Below are positions 25,585-34,481 of a stretch of DNA of 64,000 nucleotides, in pieces. The DNA is from Bordetella genomosp. 1 (GTDB taxonomy: Bacteria; Pseudomonadota; Gammaproteobacteria; Burkholderiales; Burkholderiaceae_B). The notes under the pieces were generated by a model that saw only the letters and a list, made by a program, of their open reading frames with translations, ran no database searches and had not been told where the DNA came from. Each line of letters begins with the position of its first letter. Position 1 is the first letter of the stretch. The stretch lies in assembly GCF_002261335.1 (NCBI RefSeq), contig NZ_NEVL01000003.1, forward strand, positions 1 through 64,000, given 5' to 3'. The translations under genes and the position numbers were made by a program.

Positions 25585-25602
25585 CGGGCGGCGCGCCGCC
25601 CG
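25585..25602 (-). other. 18-bp perfect palindrome between cupin and Bug genes
   Basis: The sequence CGGGCGGCGCGCCGCCCG is its own reverse complement. It follows the cupin stop by 12 bases and precedes the A/T-rich Bug leader, which also contains short TAGGTATAGG repeats. It may be an intercistronic hairpin or a protein-binding site. Confidence 0.5.
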
Positions 25603-25614
25603 GCCGTGCAGGAC

Positions 25615-25998
25615 TCAGCGGATCACGCGATCCGGCGACTCTTCGTAGGGCGGCGTGTAGATCACCAGCAGGCGCGCCGGCGTCTCGCTCGTCACCGTGA
25701 ACACGTGCGGGATGTCCGCGGGGAAGTAACAGCAGTCGCCGGCCTGCATGTCGGCCACTTCGTCGCCCACCTGCGCGCGCGCCGTGCCTTCGAGCAGGTA
25801 ACAGACCTGCTCGATGCCGGGATGCGCGTGCGGCAGGGCGCCCTGGCCGCGTTCGATCTCGCCCAGCAGCACCTCGACATGCCTGGAGCCGACGGTCTCG
25901 GGGCTGATCAGGCGGCGATTGAGGGTGCCGGTGTGGTTGGCCGGGTGGTAGCCCTCGACCTCGGCGGGCCGCACCAGCCATTGGGGTTTGCTGCGCAT
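25615..25998 (-). CDS. Cupin domain protein (127 aa)
   Basis: Single small beta-barrel cupin. The metal-binding motif 1 is seen as LPHAHPGIEQVCYLLEG (two His and one Glu), and motif 2 as YFPADIPHVF (His). It has no DNA-binding domain and no signal peptide. It is the first gene of the predicted cupin-Bug-CoA transferase-dehydrogenase operon. It could be an isomerase, decarboxylase or ring-cleavage-like enzyme acting on the same substrate, or a metal-dependent sensor; sequence does not decide. Confidence 0.88.
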   Translation of the reverse strand: MRSKPQWLVRPAEVEGYHPANHTGTLNRRLISPETVGSRHVEVLLGEIERGQGALPHAHPGIEQVCYLLEGTARAQVGDEVADMQAGDCCYFPADIPHVFTVTSETPARLLVIYTPPYEESPDRVIR

Positions 25999-26022
25999 GG
26001 ATGTCTCCGTGATGATTTTTTT

Positions 26023-26046
26023 GTGTGTGAAAAGATATTCACATAC
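26023..26046 (-). promoter_or_regulatory. Palindromic operator candidate upstream of the cupin operon
   Basis: TGTGAA (26026-26031) and TTCACA (26038-26043) form a perfect inverted repeat with a 6-base spacer. Flanking bases extend it to 8 of 9 matches per arm. It lies 25 bases upstream of the cupin ATG in an A/T-rich patch. IclR proteins bind palindromes of this size near promoters. Confidence 0.55.
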
Positions 26047-26164
26047 GAGAAAAATCGACGCAAGCCGGAATCCCCCGAATATCCCCCTCCCGCCAGGGGG
26101 CGATCGGGGTAAACACCGAGAGGTGGCTGCTAAAATCCATGGGTTACTTATTTATTGCGCCATC

Positions 26165-27472
26165 ATGTCCGTCGTCCGACCCGATGCCAGTTCCGGCCTG
26201 CCCGATTGGCTGCAGTACCTCGAATCCATCCATGCCAAGGCCATCGACCTCGGGCTCGATCGCGTCAAGGCGGTGGCCGAGCGTCTCGACCTGCGGCTGG
26301 ACGCGGTCAAGTTCGTCGTGGGCGGCACCAACGGCAAGGGCTCGACCTGCGCCATGCTCGCGGCCATCCTGCTGGCGGCCGGCTACAAGGTCGGGCTCTA
26401 CACCTCGCCGCACCTGATCGACTTCAACGAGCGGGCCCGGGTCAACGGCGAGATCGCCTCCGATGCCGCGCTGGTCGCGCAGTTCGCCGCGGTCGAGGCG
26501 GCGCGCGGCGAGATCAGCCTCACCTATTTCGAATTCACCACGCTCGCCATCCTGCGCCTGTTCGCACAGACGCGCCTGGACGCGATCGTGCTCGAGGTCG
26601 GCCTGGGCGGGCGCCTGGACGCGGTCAACATCGTCGACGCCGACTGTGCCATCGTGACCAGCGTCGACATCGACCACACCGACTGGCTCGGCGACACGCG
26701 CGAGAAGATCGGCTTCGAGAAGGCCCACATCTATCGCGCCGGCCGCCCCGCCATCTGCAGCGACCCGGTGCCGCCGCAAAGCCTGCTCGACCACATCGCC
26801 GAGATCGGCGCCGACGCCTGGCTGTTCGGACGCGACTTCAACTACTCCGGCGACCGCCAGCAGTGGGCCTACGGCGGCCGCGAAGTGCGCCGCGCCTCGC
26901 TCGCCTATCCGGCGCTGCGCGGCGCCAACCAGCTGCTCAACGCCTCGGCCGCGCTGGCCGCGCTCGAATCGGTGCGCGACCGCCTGCCGGTGCCGCAACA
27001 GGCGGTGCGCCTGGGGCTGCTGCAGGCCTCGCTGCCCGGCCGCTTCCAGATCCTGCCCGGCCAGCCGGCCGTGATCCTCGACGTCGCGCACAACCCGCAC
27101 GCCGCGGCGGTGCTGGCGCAGAACCTCGACAATATGGGCTTCCACCCCTACACGCACGCCGTGTTCGGCATGCTCTCCGACAAGGACCTCGCCGGCGTGG
27201 TGGCCAAGTTCGGCAGCCGCGTCGACCACTGGTATTGCGCCGGCCTGTCCGGCCCGCGCGGCACCACCGGCGAGGCCCTGGCCCACGATGTGCAGGCGCT
27301 GTTGCCCAAGGTGGCGGAAGGCGCCGAAGGCCCCACCGTGGCGGCCTATGCCGACCCGGCCGCCGCCTTTGCCGCCGCCCGCGAAAAGGCAGGGGAGAAT
27401 GATAGAATCGTCGTATTCGGATCGTTTCTGACCGTAGCCGCAGTGCTGCAGGCGCTGGGCCGCAAGGCATGA
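26165..27472 (+). CDS. folC: Bifunctional dihydrofolate/folylpolyglutamate synthase FolC (435 aa)
   Basis: FolC adds glutamate to dihydropteroate and then to folates. The P-loop GGTNGKGST lies at residues 53-61. The Mur-ligase pattern continues with SPHLIDFNERARVNGE, LEVGLGGRLDAVN, TSVDIDHTDWLGDT, and the C-terminal domain with ILDVAHNPHAA. The frame is open 59 codons further upstream, but the ATG at 26165 fits the family length. In related genomes accD usually precedes folC; here the cupin operon diverges instead. dedD, cvpA and purF follow. Confidence 0.96.
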   Translation: MSVVRPDASSGLPDWLQYLESIHAKAIDLGLDRVKAVAERLDLRLDAVKFVVGGTNGKGSTCAMLAAILLAAGYKVGLYTSPHLIDFNERARVNGEIASDAALVAQFAAVEAARGEISLTYFEFTTLAILRLFAQTRLDAIVLEVGLGGRLDAVNIVDADCAIVTSVDIDHTDWLGDTREKIGFEKAHIYRAGRPAICSDPVPPQSLLDHIAEIGADAWLFGRDFNYSGDRQQWAYGGREVRRASLAYPALRGANQLLNASAALAALESVRDRLPVPQQAVRLGLLQASLPGRFQILPGQPAVILDVAHNPHAAAVLAQNLDNMGFHPYTHAVFGMLSDKDLAGVVAKFGSRVDHWYCAGLSGPRGTTGEALAHDVQALLPKVAEGAEGPTVAAYADPAAAFAAAREKAGENDRIVVFGSFLTVAAVLQALGRKA

Positions 27473-27569
27473 CCCGCGCCAGCCAGGCTGGGGGGCGAAG
27501 CGCAACCGGAACGCAAGCCGGTCTGCCGCCCGCAGCCTGGCGCGTTTCATCCGCTGGGGATTGAGTTCC

Positions 27570-28412
27570 ATGGGTTTGTTCAGTCGCAAAGATTCTGCCT
27601 CCGAGGCGTCCTCCACCCGGTCCCGTCCGATGGTGTCGAGTGAGGCCCAGGCGGCCGAACTGCGCGCCCGGGCGCGCCGTCGTCTGGCGGGCGCCATTGC
27701 CCTGGTCCTGGCCGCGGTCATCGTGCTGCCCATGATCCTCGACTCGGAGCCGGTCCCGGTCTCCGACGACATTCCCATCCGCATTCCCGAGCGCGGCACG
27801 CCGTACCAGCCGCCGGTCTCCGATCCCCAGGCACAGCCCGGCCCGTCCGGCCCGGTCGCGCAGAATGGCGACCCCGCCGTGCCGCCCGACCTGAGCGGCG
27901 CGCCCGCGGCCCAGCCGCCTGCCGGCACGCCGCCGGCCACCCAGACGCCGCCGGCCCAGACGCCGCCCGCGCAGCAACCGCCCGCGCAGACCGCACAAAC
28001 ACCGCCTCCGACCACCACGACGCCGCCCAGGCCCGAAGCCAAGCCGCCCGTCACGCCGCCCAAGCCCGCCGAGAAGCCGGAAACGCAGCGCAGCGACGAC
28101 GGCGCGCGCGCCCTGGCGCTGCTCGAGGGCCGCAACGCCCCGGCGCAGACCTCGCCCACGCCCAAGCCGGCCGCCAGCGGGAACTTCGTGCTCCAGGTGG
28201 CCTCTTACACCACGCAGGCCGATGCCAACGCCCGCCGCGGCAAGTTGCACCAGGCCGGCGTCACCAACGCTTTCGTCGAACAGGCCAGCATCAATGGCAA
28301 ACAGCAGTACCGTCTGCGCGTCGGGCCGTTCCCGTCGCGCGAGGCGGCGCAGGCAGCCCAGGCGCGCTTGCGCACGCTGGGCTATGACAACGGTTTCATT
28401 GCCGCACAGTGA
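27570..28412 (+). CDS. dedD: SPOR domain protein, DedD-like (280 aa)
   Basis: A basic cytoplasmic N-terminus, one membrane helix (about residues 46-66), a long Pro/Thr/Gln-rich periplasmic linker with PPAQTPPAQ-type repeats and a C-terminal SPOR domain (NFVLQVASYTTQADANARRGKL, then YRLRVGPFPSREAAQAAQARL). SPOR domains bind septal peptidoglycan stripped of stem peptides, so the protein is expected at the division site. The ATG at 27570 is preferred over a TTG nine bases upstream. The stop overlaps the cvpA start. Confidence 0.92.
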   Translation: MGLFSRKDSASEASSTRSRPMVSSEAQAAELRARARRRLAGAIALVLAAVIVLPMILDSEPVPVSDDIPIRIPERGTPYQPPVSDPQAQPGPSGPVAQNGDPAVPPDLSGAPAAQPPAGTPPATQTPPAQTPPAQQPPAQTAQTPPPTTTTPPRPEAKPPVTPPKPAEKPETQRSDDGARALALLEGRNAPAQTSPTPKPAASGNFVLQVASYTTQADANARRGKLHQAGVTNAFVEQASINGKQQYRLRVGPFPSREAAQAAQARLRTLGYDNGFIAAQ

Positions 28413-28897
28413 CCGGGTTCGATTTCGTCGTCCTGGCGATACTCGCGGTATCGGGCCTGCTGGGCCTGGTGCGCGGGCTGCTCAAGGAATTGCTGTCGCT
28501 GATTGCCTACGTGCTCGCCTTCGTGGCGGCAATCTGGTGGGGCCCCACTGTTTATGGCTGGCTCGAACCCTATATAGAGACCACGGTGCTGCGCATGGGC
28601 GTGTCGTACGCCGCCGTGTTCATCATCGTGCTGCTGGCGGTGGGCCTGGTCAACATGACGCTGGGCGCGCTGATCCGCACGACCGGCCTGTCGCCGGCCG
28701 ACCATGGCCTGGGTGCCGTGTTCGGCCTGGCGCGGGGCCTGTTGATCATCGTGGTGCTCGTGGGCATGGCGGGGTATACGCCGTTGCCGCAGGAGCCCTG
28801 GTGGAAAGACGCCATGTTTTCGCATTCGGCCACGCAGGCCGTCTTGAAGGTCAAGTCCATGTTGCCTGAGTCCCTCGAGACCTGGGTGCCATACTGA
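28409..28897 (+). CDS. cvpA: CvpA family membrane protein (162 aa)
   Basis: Four hydrophobic segments and the family start FDFVVLAILAVSGLLGLVRGLLKELLSL. CvpA is linked to colicin V export in E. coli and to envelope stress resistance elsewhere. It starts at GTG (28409), overlapping the dedD stop by four bases (GTGA). The next gene is purF, the conserved cvpA-purF pairing. Confidence 0.93.
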   Translation: MTGFDFVVLAILAVSGLLGLVRGLLKELLSLIAYVLAFVAAIWWGPTVYGWLEPYIETTVLRMGVSYAAVFIIVLLAVGLVNMTLGALIRTTGLSPADHGLGAVFGLARGLLIIVVLVGMAGYTPLPQEPWWKDAMFSHSATQAVLKVKSMLPESLETWVPY

Positions 28898-28939
28898 TTC
28901 ACTACTGCTTCACTCGTTTTACATCTACAGGAACTCACC

Positions 28940-30460
28940 ATGTGTGGAATCGTCGGGGTTATCGGGCGCGGGCCGGTTAACCAGCTGCTGTATGACAGCC
29001 TGCTGTTGTTGCAGCACCGGGGCCAGGACGCTGCTGGCATCGCCACCTCCCACGGCAATCACTTCAACATGTACAAGGCCCACGGCCTGGTACGTGACGT
29101 GTTCCGCACGCGCAACATGCGTTCGCTGCCCGGCACCAGCGGTGTCGGCCAGGTCCGCTATCCCACCGCCGGGTCGAGCTCGAGCGAGGAAGAAGCGCAG
29201 CCGTTCTACGTGAATGCCCCCTTCGGCATCGTGTTCGCCCATAACGGCAACCTCACCAACTGGCGCGAACTGCGCGAGGCGCTCTACCGCGTCGACCGCC
29301 GTCACATCAACACCAACTCCGACTCCGAAGTGCTGCTCAACGTGCTCGCGCACGAGCTGCAGTCGGCGGCCAACGGTGTCTCGCTCGACGACGACGCGAT
29401 CTTCCGCGCCGTCACCCAGGTCCACAACCGCGTCAAGGGTGCCTACGCGGTCGTGGCCCAGATCTCGGGCTACGGCATGCTGGCCTTCCGCGACCCGCAC
29501 GGCATCCGTCCGCTGTGCATCGGCCGCCAGGAGACCGACGAGGGCGTCGAGTGGATGGTGGCCTCGGAATCGGTGGCCCTGGAAGGCAGCGGCTTCGTTT
29601 TCGTGCGCGACGTGCTGCCCGGCGAAGCGGTCTTCATCGACCTCGACGGCCGCCTGGTCAGCCGCCAGTGCGCCGAGAATGCGCGCCTCGTGCCCTGCAT
29701 CTTCGAATACGTCTACTTCGCCCGCCCCGACTCGCTGATCGACGGCGTGTCGGTGTACGACGCGCGCCTGCGCATGGGTGAATACCTGGCCGACAAGGTC
29801 GCGCGCAACATGCGCATCGGCGACATCGACGTGGTCATGCCCATCCCCGATTCGTCGCGTCCGGCCGCCATGCAGCTCGCATCGCGCCTGAACCTCGACT
29901 ATCGCGAAGGGCTCATCAAGAACCGCTACGTCGGCCGCACCTTCATCATGCCGGGCCAGGCCGTGCGCCGTAAGTCCGTGCGCCAGAAGCTCAACGCGAT
30001 CGGCCAGGAGTTCAAGGGCAAGAACGTGCTGCTGGTCGACGACTCGATCGTGCGCGGCACCACCAGCCGCGAGATCGTCGACATGGCGCGCGCCGCCGGC
30101 GCCAACAAGGTGTACTTCGCCTCCGCCGCGCCTCCGGTCCGTTTCCCCAACGTCTACGGCATCGACATGCCGACGCAGAAGGAACTGATCGCCACCGGCC
30201 GCAGCGACGAAGAGATCGCCCGCGCCATCGGTGCCGATTCGCTGGTCTACCAGGATCTCGCCGACATGCAGCAGGCCGTGCGCGACATCAACCCGTCGAT
30301 CACCCGCTTCGAAGCCTCGTGTTTCGACGGCGAGTACATCACGGGCGACATCACGCCGGAATACCTGGAGCGCCTGGGCCAGTCGCGCGCCAGCACCGGC
30401 GACGACGAAGCCGCCGGCGGCCTGCAGTTCAACATGGGCTACGCGACCAACGACGCCTGA
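28940..30460 (+). CDS. purF: Amidophosphoribosyltransferase PurF (506 aa)
   Basis: First enzyme of purine synthesis: it makes phosphoribosylamine from PRPP and glutamine. Cys at residue 2 (MCGIVGVIG) is the glutaminase nucleophile after Met removal. The glutaminase domain has [14 protein letters not shown] and [10 protein letters not shown], and the PRPP loop is [17 protein letters not shown]. Full length and intact. It ends at a strong terminator, so metZ, which often follows purF in Bordetella, is not in this unit. Confidence 0.98.
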   Translation: MCGIVGVIGRGPVNQLLYDSLLLLQHRGQDAAGIATSHGNHFNMYKAHGLVRDVFRTRNMRSLPGTSGVGQVRYPTAGSSSSEEEAQPFYVNAPFGIVFAHNGNLTNWRELREALYRVDRRHINTNSDSEVLLNVLAHELQSAANGVSLDDDAIFRAVTQVHNRVKGAYAVVAQISGYGMLAFRDPHGIRPLCIGRQETDEGVEWMVASESVALEGSGFVFVRDVLPGEAVFIDLDGRLVSRQCAENARLVPCIFEYVYFARPDSLIDGVSVYDARLRMGEYLADKVARNMRIGDIDVVMPIPDSSRPAAMQLASRLNLDYREGLIKNRYVGRTFIMPGQAVRRKSVRQKLNAIGQEFKGKNVLLVDDSIVRGTTSREIVDMARAAGANKVYFASAAPPVRFPNVYGIDMPTQKELIATGRSDEEIARAIGADSLVYQDLADMQQAVRDINPSITRFEASCFDGEYITGDITPEYLERLGQSRASTGDDEAAGGLQFNMGYATNDA

Positions 30461-30482
30461 GCGTCGGCAGATCGCACCCATG

Positions 30483-30517
30483 AAAAAAGCGGCGCCATCA
30501 CGGCGCCGCTTTTTTTT
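30483..30517. terminator. Bidirectional intrinsic terminator between purF and dsbB
   Basis: A-run, then AGCGGCGCC / GGCGCCGCT with a 5-base loop, then eight T (30510-30517). It serves the convergent purF and dsbB transcripts. Confidence 0.93.
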
Positions 30518-30533
30518 GTCTGGTGCTGGACGT

Positions 30534-31016
30534 TCAGGCCCGGCCGCGTCCGGCGAAGGCGGCCGGCAGGGCGACGAAGAACAGCACCACGAACAGTCCC
30601 AGGCTCCAGAGCGCGTATTCCAGGCCGAGCACGGTCACCGACGCGTCCATGCAGGTCGCGAAGATGCCGAACACCGAGGGCAGGGCGCCGTCCAGGCCGG
30701 TGCCGGTCATGAAGCGGTCGGCGAAGGTCTGGTCGCACGACAGCATCTTGGCCGCCACGGTGTATTGGTACCAGGCGGCCGCCACGCCGGCCAGCGCCAG
30801 CAGCGCGCCCAGGCCCGCGCCGATGCGCGAGGCCAGCGGGCCGGCAAACGCGGCGACGAGCGCGATCAGGCCGATCGCCAGGTAGATCAGGCGTTGCAGC
30901 ACGCACCAGGCGCAGGGCGGCATGTCGAACAGGTGTTGCGAGACCAGGGCCACGCCGAGCGCGCCGAAGCACAGCAGCGCGATCAGGAGAAGCAGACGTT
31001 TGCGTTGGGGATACAT
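30534..31016 (-). CDS. dsbB: Disulfide bond formation protein DsbB (160 aa)
   Basis: DsbB reoxidises DsbA in the periplasm and passes electrons to quinone. Four membrane helices are visible. The first Cys pair lies in PPCAWCVLQR (about residues 34-37), the second pair in LSCDQTF and ATCMDAS in the following periplasmic loop, as in the family. Arg after the first pair (LQR) fits the quinone site. It is the last gene of the map-glnD-marC-dsbB run; a 50-bp gap separates it from the marC-like gene. Confidence 0.94.
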   Translation of the reverse strand: MYPQRKRLLLLIALLCFGALGVALVSQHLFDMPPCAWCVLQRLIYLAIGLIALVAAFAGPLASRIGAGLGALLALAGVAAAWYQYTVAAKMLSCDQTFADRFMTGTGLDGALPSVFGIFATCMDASVTVLGLEYALWSLGLFVVLFFVALPAAFAGRGRA

Positions 31017-31066
31017 AGGGGTCCGGACGCGAGGCTAGGGGTTGAGGAAAGGTCGGGGCAGGGCGG

Positions 31067-31783
31067 TTAGGCCGGGGGCGCCGGCATAAGTTGCATCGCC
31101 TGCGAGAAAAGCCCGAGGATCAGTTCGCGCGCGCCGTCCCAGAAGATCTGCACGCCCAGGCACAGCATGATGAAGGCCGACAGCCGCATGAACACCGCGG
31201 TGCCGTTCTCGCCCAGGCGGTGCAGCAGCTGCACCGCGAAGCGCAGGCACACGTAGAGGATCAGCGCCACCAGCGCCACGCCCGGCAGCGAGCCGGCGAT
31301 GCGCATCACGCTCACCACGTGGTCGGTCTGGTCGCGCAGCGACGCGCCCACCGTGATCGCCGCGGCGATCGAGCCCGGCCCGCAGCTGATCGGGAAGGTC
31401 AGCGGATAGAAGGCGCGCGCCCGCGCCATCTCGGGCGTGAACGACTCGGCCATGCGCGCGGCGTGGCTGGTGCCCGCGTCGGGCGAGTTCACCAGCATCC
31501 AGGCGTTGTACATCACCAGGATGCCGCCGCCCACGCGCACGATGGCCAGCGAGATGCCGAAAAAGGTGAGGACCACGTTGCCGGCCACCATGGCGATGAT
31601 CAGCATCAGCGCCACGTTGAGCGAGACCCGCTTGGCCAGCGCGGTGCGGGTGGCGGCCGAGGCGCCCTCGGTGAGGCTCCAGAAGATCGGCGCCACCGCG
31701 GGCGGGTTCAGGAAGGGCAGCAGCGTCGCCAGCGCAAAGAAGAAACTGCGGCCAAAGATCATCAGATAATCGTTGAGCGGCAT
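31067..31783 (-). CDS. MarC family integral membrane protein (238 aa)
   Basis: Six hydrophobic segments and the MarC/UPF0056 pattern: FALATLLPFLNPPAVAPIF, then VGGGILVMYNAWML, and FPISCGPGSIAAAITVGA. Members are multipass inner-membrane proteins of unknown transport activity; the name from the mar region does not imply drug resistance. The ATG at 31783 fits; the frame continues upstream without family similarity. It follows glnD by 79 bases on the same strand. Confidence 0.9.
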   Translation of the reverse strand: MPLNDYLMIFGRSFFFALATLLPFLNPPAVAPIFWSLTEGASAATRTALAKRVSLNVALMLIIAMVAGNVVLTFFGISLAIVRVGGGILVMYNAWMLVNSPDAGTSHAARMAESFTPEMARARAFYPLTFPISCGPGSIAAAITVGASLRDQTDHVVSVMRIAGSLPGVALVALILYVCLRFAVQLLHRLGENGTAVFMRLSAFIMLCLGVQIFWDGARELILGLFSQAMQLMPAPPA

Positions 31784-31862
31784 GATGGCGGTGGCGTGGG
31801 AAAAAAGCGATTGTATGCGGCGGCGGCGCGGCGCCCAAGCGCCACGCCGCACGGCGCCCGCG

Positions 31863-34457
31863 TCAGGCGACCTTCTGCTGCGGCTCGTCGCCCGACAGCG
31901 CGTCGAGTACGCCGCGCTCGAACTGCATCTGCGAGCGCGGCCGCTCGAGTGCCGAGCCGGCGATGATGAACACATCTTCCACGCGGTCGCCCAGCGTCAT
32001 GACCTTCGCCATGATGAGATCCACGCCGTTGTCGGCGAACACGCGCGCCAGCGCATAGAGCAGGCCGGGGCGGTCGGTCGCCGTCACCGACAGGCGCCAC
32101 GACTGGCTGCGTTCGTCGGGATGCAGCTCGGCCTGCGGCATGACCGGGAACACGCGCGACAGACGCGACTGGCGGTTGCGGTGCTGGCTCGAGCGCGCCG
32201 GCAGGCGTTCGCCGTCGCGCGCGGCGCGCAGGCGCTGGCTCAGCTCGTGCTCCACCAGGGTGGCCTGGGCGCGCAGGTCGCTGCTGTCGCTGGGCAGCAC
32301 GATGAAGCTGTCCAGCGCCCAGCCATGGCGGGTGGTATGGATGCGCGCGTCCTGGATCGACATGGCCTTGTAGTCGAAGTAGCCGCAGGTGGTCATGAAG
32401 AGATCGGGCGCGTCGCGCGTGTAGATCATCACCTGCAGCCCGCCGCCCTGTTCGGTGGGGCGCACCCGCACCACGGCCTCGTCGGGCGTGACCTGGTAAT
32501 ACAGATGGCGCGTGTGCCAGGCGATCTCGGAGGCGTCGTGGCGCAGAAAATACGCCACGTCGAGCTGCTTCCAGAAGGCCTCGCGCGCGTCGTCGCGCAG
32601 GCCCGCGAGGCGGGTCAGGCGCGCGGCCTCTTCCTTGCGCTCGGTCAGCACCGTGTTGGCATCCTGCGTGCCGCCGAGCGCGGCCAGCGTGAGCCGGTAG
32701 AGATCCTCGAGCAGCTTGCCCTTCCAGGCGTTCCAGACCTTCGGGCTGGTGCCGCGGATGTCGGCCACCGTGAGCAGGTAGAGCGCGGTCAGGTGGCGCT
32801 CGTCGCCCACCTTGCGCGCGAACTCGTTGACCACCTCGGGATCGGAGATGTCGCGCTTCTGGGCGAAGTTCGACATCAGCAGATGCTGGCGCACCAGGAA
32901 TTCCACCAGCTCGGCGTCGGCGGCATCCAGGCCGTGGTCGTGGGCGAAGCGGCGCACCTCGCGCGCGCCCAGCTCGGAGTGGTCGCCGCCGCGGCCCTTG
33001 GCGATGTCATGGAACAGCGCCGCCACGTAGAGCAGCCAGTGGCGGTCGAGATCGGTCATCAGCTGGCTGGCCAGCGGGTATTCCTGGGCGTGCTCCGGCA
33101 TGGTGAAGCGGCGCAGGTTGCGGATCACGGCCAGCGTGTGCTGGTCGACCGTGTAGACGTGGAACAGATCGTGCTGCATCTGGCCCACGATGCGGCGGAA
33201 CACCGGCAGGTAGCGCGGCAGCACGTTGAGCATGGTCATGCGCCGGATCTCGTGCACGATGCCGCGCGGCTGCTGCAGGATCTGCAGGAACAGCTTGCGG
33301 TTCACGGGATTGCGGCGGAACTGCGCGTCGATCCGGTGGCGCGAGTGCCAGATGGCCCGCAGCGTGCGCGCCGACATGCCGGTGAGCGCGGGGTGCTGCT
33401 GCATGGCGAGGAAGGCGCGCAGCAGCAGCGTCGGATTGCGCTCGAAGCAGTCCTCGCGAATGATGTCCAGGCGACCGTGCAGCTCGCGGAAGTCCTCGTC
33501 GAGCTGGCGCGCGTCGCTCTCGGGGCGCGGGAACAGCCGCTCCTCGATGTTCTGCACCAGGATCGCGTTGAGCTGGGTCACCAGGCGGGCGGCCCAGTAA
33601 TAGCGCTGCATCAGCAGCTCGCTGGCGCGGCGCGTGGCGGTGGACGCGATGCCGTAGACCTCGGCCAGGCCGGGCTGCAGGTCGAACAGCACGCGGTCTT
33701 CGCGCCGGCCGGTGAGCAGGTGCAGCTCGATGCGCAGCCGCTTGAAGGCCTGCTCGGCGCGGCGCAGGTCGCGTGCCTCGGAGGCGGTCAGCAGGCCGGC
33801 CTGCGCCACTTCGCGCCAGGTCTGGCCGAAGCCCGCGGCGCGCGCCATCCACAGGATCACCTGCAGGTCGCGCAGGCCGCCGGGCGATTCCTTGCAATTC
33901 GGTTCGAGTGCGTAGGGCGTGTCCTGGTAGCGGGCATGGCGCTGGTGCATCTCGACGCGCTTGGCGCGGAAGAACGCGGCCGCGTCCAGGCGGGCCTGCA
34001 TCACCGTCTCGAAACGCTTCATCAGGCTGCGGCTGCCCGCCAGCCAGCGCGATTCCAGCAGCGCGGTCTCGACCGTGATGTCGGCCTGGGCCTCCTGCTC
34101 GCAATCCTCGATGGTGCGCACGCTGTGGCCGGGCTCGAGCCCGAGGTCCCAGAGCGCCGCGACCAGCGCCTCGATCGCGCGCTCGTCGGCCGGACCCGGC
34201 TCGTGCGGCAGCAGGATGAGCAGGTCGACGTCGGAGTGCGGATAGAGCTCGCCGCGGCCGTAGCCGCCGACCGCGGCCAGCGTGGCGCCGGCCGGCAGCG
34301 GCGCGAGCTTGATCAGCTCGCGCAGCGCCTGGTCGACGATGCGGCGCAGCTCGTGCAGCAGCGTGTCGGGGCGATGGTGCGCGCGAAACTGCGCCAGCGC
34401 GCCCTGGCGGGCGGCCTGCATGCGTTCTTTGAGAGGGGCGAGATCGGTCTGGGTCAT
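31863..34457 (-). CDS. glnD: Bifunctional PII uridylyltransferase/uridylyl-removing enzyme GlnD (864 aa)
   Basis: GlnD senses glutamine and modifies PII proteins, setting nitrogen control. The nucleotidyltransferase motif VGGYGRGELYPHSDVDLLIL lies near residues 63-82. The PII-UR domain follows, and the HD motif appears as LFHDIAKGRGGDHSELGA in the middle. Two C-terminal ACT domains end the protein (TDRPGLLYALARVFADNGVD in the last). Length and domain order are complete. It starts 24 bases after map. Confidence 0.97.
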   Translation of the reverse strand: MTQTDLAPLKERMQAARQGALAQFRAHHRPDTLLHELRRIVDQALRELIKLAPLPAGATLAAVGGYGRGELYPHSDVDLLILLPHEPGPADERAIEALVAALWDLGLEPGHSVRTIEDCEQEAQADITVETALLESRWLAGSRSLMKRFETVMQARLDAAAFFRAKRVEMHQRHARYQDTPYALEPNCKESPGGLRDLQVILWMARAAGFGQTWREVAQAGLLTASEARDLRRAEQAFKRLRIELHLLTGRREDRVLFDLQPGLAEVYGIASTATRRASELLMQRYYWAARLVTQLNAILVQNIEERLFPRPESDARQLDEDFRELHGRLDIIREDCFERNPTLLLRAFLAMQQHPALTGMSARTLRAIWHSRHRIDAQFRRNPVNRKLFLQILQQPRGIVHEIRRMTMLNVLPRYLPVFRRIVGQMQHDLFHVYTVDQHTLAVIRNLRRFTMPEHAQEYPLASQLMTDLDRHWLLYVAALFHDIAKGRGGDHSELGAREVRRFAHDHGLDAADAELVEFLVRQHLLMSNFAQKRDISDPEVVNEFARKVGDERHLTALYLLTVADIRGTSPKVWNAWKGKLLEDLYRLTLAALGGTQDANTVLTERKEEAARLTRLAGLRDDAREAFWKQLDVAYFLRHDASEIAWHTRHLYYQVTPDEAVVRVRPTEQGGGLQVMIYTRDAPDLFMTTCGYFDYKAMSIQDARIHTTRHGWALDSFIVLPSDSSDLRAQATLVEHELSQRLRAARDGERLPARSSQHRNRQSRLSRVFPVMPQAELHPDERSQSWRLSVTATDRPGLLYALARVFADNGVDLIMAKVMTLGDRVEDVFIIAGSALERPRSQMQFERGVLDALSGDEPQQKVA

Positions 34458-34481
34458 GCAGGCTTGCCTGGGGGAAGGGGG

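Noticed and set aside
30231-31070. Plus-strand frame running from purF through the terminator into the dsbB region
   Set aside because: It crosses a strong terminator and is antisense to dsbB, with Gln/Arg-rich shadow composition.
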